From positions 1 to 39,902 of the forward strand of contig URUQ01000002.1 in assembly GCA_900551145.1 (NCBI GenBank): 39,902 nt of DNA, read 5' to 3'. The notes beneath the pieces are model-generated. The model was not told the DNA's origin and made no database searches. It saw only the letters and a list, made by a program, of their open reading frames with translations. Every line of letters starts with the position of its first letter. Positions within the stretch are counted from its first letter, which is position 1. This stretch comes from an uncultured Eubacteriales bacterium (GTDB lineage Bacteria; Bacillota; Clostridia; Christensenellales; CAG-917). This document shows, one piece after another, positions 35,782 to 39,902 of this stretch. The position numbers and the translations under genes were made by a program.

Positions 35782-36414
35782 ATGCACGATTTTTGTTATG
35801 TAACAAAGAAAGAAGCTGCACCGAAAAAAGCAGAATTAGAAAATATTATTCACGAGGTGCAAAACATAGTAAAAGATTGCTTTACGTTCAAATACACATT
35901 TGTAGGTAGTTCAAGTAGGAATATGATTACTTATGACAGAAAATCAAACGTTGGCTTTGATTTTGACGTAAATATAGAAGTAAATGACGATGATGAACGA
36001 TACACGCCAGGGGAGATTAAAACAATTATGCGAGATTCGATAAATAGAATCGCCTGGCGATATGGGTATGATTATTGTGAAGACTCAACCCGTGTGTTAA
36101 CTATAAAAGTCAAGGATAGATTGAGATCCAAAATCGAATATAGCTGTGATTTTGCTATTGTCTATAATTGCAAAGATGGTAGGCAACAGTATATTCGATT
36201 CAATAAGAATGATCAAACTTACACTTGGGCGTTTCAAGGGAAAGGTTTTGAAGAATTGCCGGATAAAATCGATTGGTTAAATAAAAACGGATACTGGGGA
36301 CACTTGCGAGATTATTACATAGAAAAGAAAAATGGGAACACAAATCCGCAAAAACACTCACGCTCTCTGTATGCCGAGGCAATAAACGAGATGTGCCAAA
36401 AGTTAGGATATTAA
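35782..36414 (+). CDS. Orphan nucleotidyltransferase-fold protein
   Basis: This 210-aa soluble protein has the signature of the polymerase-beta nucleotidyltransferase superfamily. It shows Gly42-Ser43 in FVGSSSRN, Asp60-x-Asp62 in GFDFDVNIEV, and a third acidic residue, Asp123, in YSCDFAIVYN. The G-S then D-x-D then D order is that of OAS/CD-NTase-like enzymes, which make nucleotide messengers or modify RNA. It is much shorter than typical CD-NTases and has no effector gene beside it. The ATG at 35782 follows GGAGGG (35769-35774). Codon use is clearly AT-richer (AAT, GAT, ATT, AGA) than in its neighbours, and the gene lies just after a tRNA, which suggests acquisition by transfer. A strong regulated-looking promoter and a terminator make it an independent unit. 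The substrate and product are unknown. Confidence 0.8.
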   Translation: MHDFCYVTKKEAAPKKAELENIIHEVQNIVKDCFTFKYTFVGSSSRNMITYDRKSNVGFDFDVNIEVNDDDERYTPGEIKTIMRDSINRIAWRYGYDYCEDSTRVLTIKVKDRLRSKIEYSCDFAIVYNCKDGRQQYIRFNKNDQTYTWAFQGKGFEELPDKIDWLNKNGYWGHLRDYYIEKKNGNTNPQKHSRSLYAEAINEMCQKLGY

Positions 36415-36423
36415 AAGAATATG

Positions 36424-36460
36424 AAACGCCACGCATAACGCGTGGCGTTTATATTTTTTT
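36424..36460 (+). terminator. Intrinsic terminator
   Basis: AAACGCCACGC (36424-36434) pairs perfectly with GCGTGGCGTTT (36440-36450) around ATAAC, followed by ATATTTTTTT. It ends the nucleotidyltransferase transcript. Confidence 0.93.
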
Positions 36461-36483
36461 CACGCGGGCGGGCGTATGCGTTG

Positions 36484-36512
36484 TTGACTATACGGCGGTG
36501 CGATTGTATAAT
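36484..36512 (+). promoter_or_regulatory. Promoter of the MscS-family gene
   Basis: TTGACT (36484-36489), a 17-bp spacer and a perfect TATAAT (36507-36512) are present. The leader of about 53 nt has a GCGATA-CTTA-TATCGC hairpin (36525-36540) before the AGAGGTG ribosome site. Confidence 0.85.
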
Positions 36513-36571
36513 ATGCTCGATTTGGCGATACTTATATCGCATATATCGCAATTTTACATCAGAGGTGTATT

Positions 36572-37405
36572 ATGGATTTGCAACAAGTGTGGCAAACCGT
36601 GCAAAACTGGCTCACCACGACGGGCATCAAAGTCGTTATCTCTATCGTGATAATGATAGTTTCTTTCTCGATTATCAATTGGCTCAGCAAGAAGATTGCA
36701 AAGCGCGCAGACAAGAAGGTCGAGAGCAACAAGAAGATTGACAAAACCATTTACAGAACGCTCAGTTACGTCGCAAAAGTCGGCTTGAAAGTGTTGGTGG
36801 TCATCGCACTTATCGGCTATGTCGGCATCGATACTAGCGCAATCACGGCGCTCATCGCATCTCTCGGCGTCGGTGTCGGTCTTGCAATCAACGGCACGCT
36901 TTCCAACCTCGCGGGAGGAATACTCATCCTCATCACAAGGCCTTTCAAAGACGACGATTACATCGATGCGTGCGGATATTCGGGCACGGTGGAAGATATC
37001 CGTATATGCCACACCAAGCTCCGTACCACGGACAACAAGGTGATATATTTGCCCAACGGAAAACTCTCGACGAGCGAGATTGTCAACTACTCGGAGAAGG
37101 ACTTGCGCCGTGTGGACTTGACTTTCTCCATATCCTATTCGGACGATTTCGAGAAAGCAAAGAAGGTCATCGAGGAAGTGTGGAATCAAAACGAACTTAT
37201 CCTCAAAGACCCCGCGCCGAGCGTGAGAGTGTCTGCACAATCTGCAAGCAGTATAGACTTGACGGCAAAAGTGTGGTGCAAAAACGAGGACTATTGGACG
37301 GTCAATTTCGATATGCTCGAACAAGTCAAGACGGCGTTTGACCAAAACGGAATACAAATTCCGTTCAACCAACTCGACGTGCATATCAAAAATCAAGACG
37401 CTTGA
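36572..37405 (+). CDS. mscS: MscS-family small-conductance mechanosensitive channel
   Basis: This 277-aa inner-membrane channel would open on membrane stretch to release solutes during hypo-osmotic shock. Three hydrophobic segments are present (about 18-38, 66-88 and 88-120). The third is the pore helix, SLGVGVGLAINGTLSNLAGG, with the small-residue pattern of MscS. RPFKDDDYI follows it, and the beta domain contains the family's LPNGKL-like turn (IYLPNGKLSTSEIVNYS). The length is close to E. coli MscS (286 aa). It has a strong promoter. Downstream is only a weak GATTG-TGT-CAATC hairpin (37410-37422) with a T4 run, so some read-through into the cysteine synthase gene is possible. Confidence 0.94.
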   Translation: MDLQQVWQTVQNWLTTTGIKVVISIVIMIVSFSIINWLSKKIAKRADKKVESNKKIDKTIYRTLSYVAKVGLKVLVVIALIGYVGIDTSAITALIASLGVGVGLAINGTLSNLAGGILILITRPFKDDDYIDACGYSGTVEDIRICHTKLRTTDNKVIYLPNGKLSTSEIVNYSEKDLRRVDLTFSISYSDDFEKAKKVIEEVWNQNELILKDPAPSVRVSAQSASSIDLTAKVWCKNEDYWTVNFDMLEQVKTAFDQNGIQIPFNQLDVHIKNQDA

Positions 37406-37413
37406 TAAAGATT

Positions 37414-37443
37414 GTGTCAATCTCGTTTTGTGGGTGGTATAAT
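37414..37443 (+). promoter_or_regulatory. Likely promoter of the cysteine synthase gene
   Basis: A perfect -10 TATAAT (37438-37443) is clear; the -35 is weak (GTGTCA, 37414-37419, spacer 18). The leader of about 80 nt contains a hairpin (CGAAA with GGG inside, pairing CCC and TTTCG, about 37457-37483), but I recognise no T-box or SAM riboswitch. Confidence 0.5.
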
Positions 37444-37529
37444 ATAGAATATGAAAACGAAAGAGGGCGTAGTCCCGATTTTCGAGATGTAACAACGAAA
37501 GTCGGCAAAATACGCAAAGTAGGCAGTTT

Positions 37530-38423
37530 ATGGACAAGAAATTGCAAGATAAAGTAGATGTTTTGGCAAAAACGATAGGCAACACTCCCATTATCGATAT
37601 GGGAGATGACGTATATGGCAAGCTCGAAGGCGAGAACCCCGCAGGCTCGATTAAGGATAGGGCGGCGTTTTATATGATTATGCGCGCACTCGAAAAGGGT
37701 GATTTGCAAGAGAGCGGAACCGTAGTCGAAGCAACGAGCGGAAACACGGGCATAGGTCTAGCGTACGTTGCAAGAGAGCTCGGTCTTAACGCCGTTATGG
37801 TTATGCCCGAGAGCATGAGTAAAGAGCGCAGAGATATGATATCCGCATATGGAGCAACTCTCGTTTTGACGCCTGCAAGCGAGGGCATGAAGGGCGCGGT
37901 CGAAAAAGCAAAAGAACTACAAAAAGGCGGAGCATGGCTTGCAAATCAATTCGGCAACTACGCAAGCGTCGAGGCGCACTATTATACGACTGCACCCGAG
38001 ATTTTCTCGGTTTTGCCGGACGTAAAATACGTTGTTGCGGGCGTAGGCAGTGGCGGCACGGTTATGGGTGTCAAGAAGTATATCGATGACAACGGCATAG
38101 ATTGTAAGGTCATTGCCGTAGAACCCGAGTCCAGTCCGCTTTTGTCCAAAGGCTATGCGGGCGCGCACAAGATACAAGGCATCGGCGCAAACTTCATCCC
38201 CGCAATCGTAAACGTAAGCAAACTGGACGAAATCCGCACCGCGTCAAACGAAGAAGCAATTGCCACCGCAAAGGAAATATATCAAAAAACGGGCAAAAAA
38301 TGCGGTATTTCTTCGGGTGCGGCGTACGCCGTCGCAAAGCGCGTGAGAAAAGAGTACGACGGAAAAATCGTCGTCGTTCTCCCCGACAACGGGGACAGAT
38401 ATCCTGCGGATTTGTACGAATAA
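37530..38423 (+). CDS. cysK: Cysteine synthase (O-acetylserine sulfhydrylase)
   Basis: This 297-aa PLP-dependent beta-replacement enzyme makes cysteine from O-acetylserine and sulphide in the cytosol. The PLP lysine is Lys42 in NPAGSIKDRAA. The substrate-binding loop is ATSGNTGIG (68-76). MPESMSKERR follows, the phosphate-binding turn is GVGSGGTVMG, and GISSGAAYA near the C-terminus supplies the serine to the PLP ring. It is slightly shorter than E. coli CysK (323 aa). The ATG has only a weak ribosome site, so translation may be modest or regulated by the leader. Fold type II relatives such as cystathionine beta-synthase or O-phosphoserine sulfhydrylase are possible alternatives, but the motif set fits CysK best. 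Confidence 0.9.
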   Translation: MDKKLQDKVDVLAKTIGNTPIIDMGDDVYGKLEGENPAGSIKDRAAFYMIMRALEKGDLQESGTVVEATSGNTGIGLAYVARELGLNAVMVMPESMSKERRDMISAYGATLVLTPASEGMKGAVEKAKELQKGGAWLANQFGNYASVEAHYYTTAPEIFSVLPDVKYVVAGVGSGGTVMGVKKYIDDNGIDCKVIAVEPESSPLLSKGYAGAHKIQGIGANFIPAIVNVSKLDEIRTASNEEAIATAKEIYQKTGKKCGISSGAAYAVAKRVRKEYDGKIVVVLPDNGDRYPADLYE

Positions 38424-38425
38424 CG

Positions 38426-38455
38426 TTGATTTTTTGGGAAAGAGCGTGCTATGCT
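38426..38455 (+). promoter_or_regulatory. Possible promoter of the zinc-ribbon membrane protein
   Basis: TTGATT (38426-38431), an 18-bp spacer and TATGCT (38450-38455) are only moderate matches. The predicted leader would be about 16 nt and begin at the AGGAGG site. Confidence 0.35.
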
Positions 38456-38477
38456 CGATATATAGGAGGATTGAAGT

Positions 38478-39086
38478 ATGGATTTTCAAAGATATAACGA
38501 CGGAGTAGGCTTGATTGCTCAAAACAAGTTTCAATCGGCAATCCCGACGTGTCCGCTTTGCTCGGAGCGCGTGGACTGGGAAATTGCTTTTGATTTTTCG
38601 GGCAATCTTATCTGCATTTTGGCAAAATGTCCCAATTGCGGTGGCGTAATCAAAACCATTTTCGACTTTACCAATGAGCCGATATCCACGTTTTCCGTAT
38701 CTCAAATCGGCGCACAAAACGTAAGCAATCTTATTGAGAAAACCAAGTATTATATTGCAACGCCCAATCAATATGGCAGGGTGGGCTCAAGCTCGTATTA
38801 CGGTGCACCGCAAAACGATGCGTACAATGCGCAACCCGAGCAAAAGGACGAAAGTGATCCCGTCGGTTGGGGCTTCCTCGGTTTTTTAATTCCGATAGTC
38901 GGATTTATCCTCTGGCTCGTGTGGAAGAACGATTATCCCAAACGCGCCCGTGCGTCGGGTATCGGTTGCCTCGTGGCTGTAGTTCTCGGAGTGGTTGGAA
39001 CGATACTTTCTTACATAATAGTTATTTTGGCAATGGGCAGCGTTGCTGCTGTTGCATCTGTCGCACAAATGCTGTTATTGCTATAA
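38478..39086 (+). CDS. Zinc-ribbon membrane protein, function unknown
   Basis: This is a 202-aa protein of three parts. The N-terminal domain has two Cys pairs, C25-P-L-C28 and C51-P-N-C54-G-G, that form a predicted zinc ribbon. A middle linker (about 95-125) is rich in Tyr, Gln, Asn and Ser. The C-terminal part has two hydrophobic helices (about 129-148 and 160-185), joined by a short basic WKNDYPKRARASG turn, and ends in a hydrophobic tail. The layout resembles bacterial zinc-ribbon or DUF4190-like membrane proteins of unknown role. Translation starts behind a strong AGGAGG (38464-38469). It has its own terminator, so it is not in an operon with the last lipoprotein. Confidence 0.85.
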   Translation: MDFQRYNDGVGLIAQNKFQSAIPTCPLCSERVDWEIAFDFSGNLICILAKCPNCGGVIKTIFDFTNEPISTFSVSQIGAQNVSNLIEKTKYYIATPNQYGRVGSSSYYGAPQNDAYNAQPEQKDESDPVGWGFLGFLIPIVGFILWLVWKNDYPKRARASGIGCLVAVVLGVVGTILSYIIVILAMGSVAAVASVAQMLLLL

Positions 39087-39125
39087 CAAAGCGTTTATCC
39101 GTACGAAACTATATGATAAAACGTC

Positions 39126-39152
39126 AAAAACGAAGGATTCACCTTCGTTTTT
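39126..39152 (+). terminator. Intrinsic terminator
   Basis: AAAAACGAAGG (39126-39136) pairs perfectly with CCTTCGTTTTT (39142-39152) around ATTCA, 40 bp after the zinc-ribbon gene. The A- and T-tracts would work on either strand. Confidence 0.92.
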
Positions 39153-39197
39153 CTATATGCTGAAGATTGTACCAATAGGGGGAATTTAATATTGCTA

Positions 39198-39227
39198 TTG
39201 ACATACCGCGTCGATTTTTCGTATAAT
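39198..39227 (+). promoter_or_regulatory. Consensus promoter of the last lipoprotein gene
   Basis: A perfect -35 TTGACA (39198-39203), an 18-bp spacer and a perfect TATAAT (39222-39227) are present. Transcription should start near 39234. An in-frame ATG at 39226 overlaps the -10 and so cannot be the translation start. Confidence 0.88.
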
Positions 39228-39258
39228 GAAATCACCAAAAACTATTACGGGGGATAAT

Positions 39259-39852
39259 ATGAACAAAAAGAAAATTTTTTTCGCAATCGTAGCGGTATTG
39301 ATTTTAAGTTTTTCTTGCCTTGCATTTACCGCTTGCAACAAGACGAGTGACATTTACGACTTCGGCAAACAACTCAAAGACGCACAAAGCGGTGAAATCG
39401 TTACGTCGGTAGGATTTTTCGGTGTGGAAATGACCAATACCCTCAAGTATGATGGCAATAAAATGTGGAATAGTGCCGTTTTAACGTCTAGCGAGACTTA
39501 TTTTGAGACGATAGGAACTAAAACTTACGCTTATACGCAAGACTCCAATGGCGTATGGCAAAAGACGGAAGTTTCTGATGAGGTCGATACGCCCCAAGGC
39601 TCGGACGAGCTTGAAAACTTTTTTGACGGAAGCAAATATAAGTATTCACTCAAAGAAAAGGCTTTCGTCCCCAAAAAAGGCGAAACGATTGGTAACGACA
39701 ATATGACCGTCGTATCTATGACGATTGAAGACGGCGTTTGCACGATGAAAGTCAAGGTAATAGCAGAAGGTGTGTCTATGGGTGCAACCGTCGTTATCAA
39801 AAACCTCAACAACGTGCAAATCACTTTGCCAGCCGTCGGCAGTTCTCTGTGA
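39259..39852 (+). CDS. Small hypothetical lipoprotein (possible LppX/DUF6612-like)
   Basis: This is a 197-aa protein starting at ATG 39259 behind GGGGGA (39249-39254). The lipobox is FTAC (Cys26), so it is predicted to be anchored outside the membrane. After a short helix (about 32-42) the protein is built of beta strands with patterns such as LKYDGNKMW, ETYFETIGTKTYAYTQ and GVWQKTE, reminiscent of LppX/LprG-type lipid-binding lipoproteins or DUF6612. It has the same helix-then-strands layout as the 184-aa lipoprotein at 7657. The stop codon (39850-39852) is genomic and lies one base before the adapter, so the gene is complete. The fold assignment is an inference. Confidence 0.85.
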   Translation: MNKKKIFFAIVAVLILSFSCLAFTACNKTSDIYDFGKQLKDAQSGEIVTSVGFFGVEMTNTLKYDGNKMWNSAVLTSSETYFETIGTKTYAYTQDSNGVWQKTEVSDEVDTPQGSDELENFFDGSKYKYSLKEKAFVPKKGETIGNDNMTVVSMTIEDGVCTMKVKVIAEGVSMGATVVIKNLNNVQITLPAVGSSL

Positions 39853-39853
39853 T

Positions 39854-39902
39854 CTGTCTCTTATACACATCTGACGCTGCCGACGAATTAGACGGTGTAG
39901 AT
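39854..39902 (-). other. Illumina Nextera read-1/P5 adapter with i5 index (artefact)
   Basis: Starting at 39854 are the reversed mosaic end (CTGTCTCTTATACACATCT), the read-1 linker, an 8-base index (ATTAGACG, the reverse of CGTCTAAT, which I recall as i5 S510) and the first bases of reversed P5 (GTGTAGAT). It is not genomic. Confidence 0.97.

Noticed and set aside
35516..36460. tRNA-Arg as an integration site for the nucleotidyltransferase
   Set aside because: I found no repeat of the tRNA 3' end after the gene and no integrase, so att sites are not supported.
37444..37529. Possible T-box or SAM riboswitch before cysK
   Set aside because: The leader is too short (about 80 nt) and lacks the T-box sequence or SAM-I core; only one simple hairpin is seen.
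39226..39258. Longer N-terminus for the last lipoprotein
   Set aside because: The upstream ATG lies within the -10 promoter element and would move the signal peptide away from the N-terminus.
39646..39870. Reverse-strand frame starting MCIRDRS
   Set aside because: Its N-terminus is translated adapter, a well-known artefact, and it lies wholly opposite a real lipoprotein gene.

Overview
The window is a 39.9 kb metagenome-style contig whose two ends are Illumina Nextera adapter sequence (1-46 and 39854-39902), so the biological DNA is about 47-39853. It looks like an uncultured Gram-positive Clostridia member (Bacillota), probably gut-associated. The evidence is strong GGAGG ribosome sites, sigma-A type promoters with 16-18 bp spacers, lipobox signal peptides instead of outer-membrane proteins, CCA-encoded tRNA, InlB/Listeria-Bacteroides repeats, BspA-type leucine-rich repeats, and class II aldolase. 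I cannot place it below class from sequence alone.

Region 1 (55-24165) is a surface lipoprotein locus of six same-strand genes. It holds a 2528-aa subtilisin-like protease with about 30 BspA-type leucine-rich repeats, a 184-aa small lipoprotein, and large multidomain lipoproteins of 787, 904, 1463 and 1996 aa. All begin with a lipobox. The last two share a repeated beta module, and the 1996-aa protein carries a supermodule of about 370-400 aa in roughly three copies. The first five genes are probably co-transcribed. The sixth has its own promoter followed by a 260-nt structured leader that contains a terminator-like hairpin.

Region 2 (24201-30709) is housekeeping. A perfect bidirectional terminator separates the lipoproteins from a convergent ttcA-like tRNA thiolase. 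A divergent promoter pair then leads to a small-multidrug-export family membrane protein. Next come three monocistronic metabolic genes, class II fructose-bisphosphate aldolase, NAD-dependent GAPDH and an iron-dependent alcohol dehydrogenase, which fit fermentative glycolysis. The 3' ends of aldolase and GAPDH overlap two copies of a 125-bp three-tier palindrome whose stems co-vary. The 0.9 kb between these genes is non-coding and repeat-rich.

Region 3 (30747-35332) has a translationally coupled heterodimeric ABC exporter pair with one degenerate and one canonical ATP site, then a diacylglycerol-kinase-family lipid kinase under its own promoter.

Region 4 (35479-39853) has tRNA-Arg(CCG), an AT-richer orphan polymerase-beta-fold nucleotidyltransferase whose promoter carries two palindromes, an MscS channel, a cysteine synthase, a zinc-ribbon membrane protein and a final small lipoprotein. 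The best candidates for undescribed biology are the co-varying palindromes, the structured leader at 17914-18094, the nucleotidyltransferase with its operator-like sites, and the lipoprotein locus itself.
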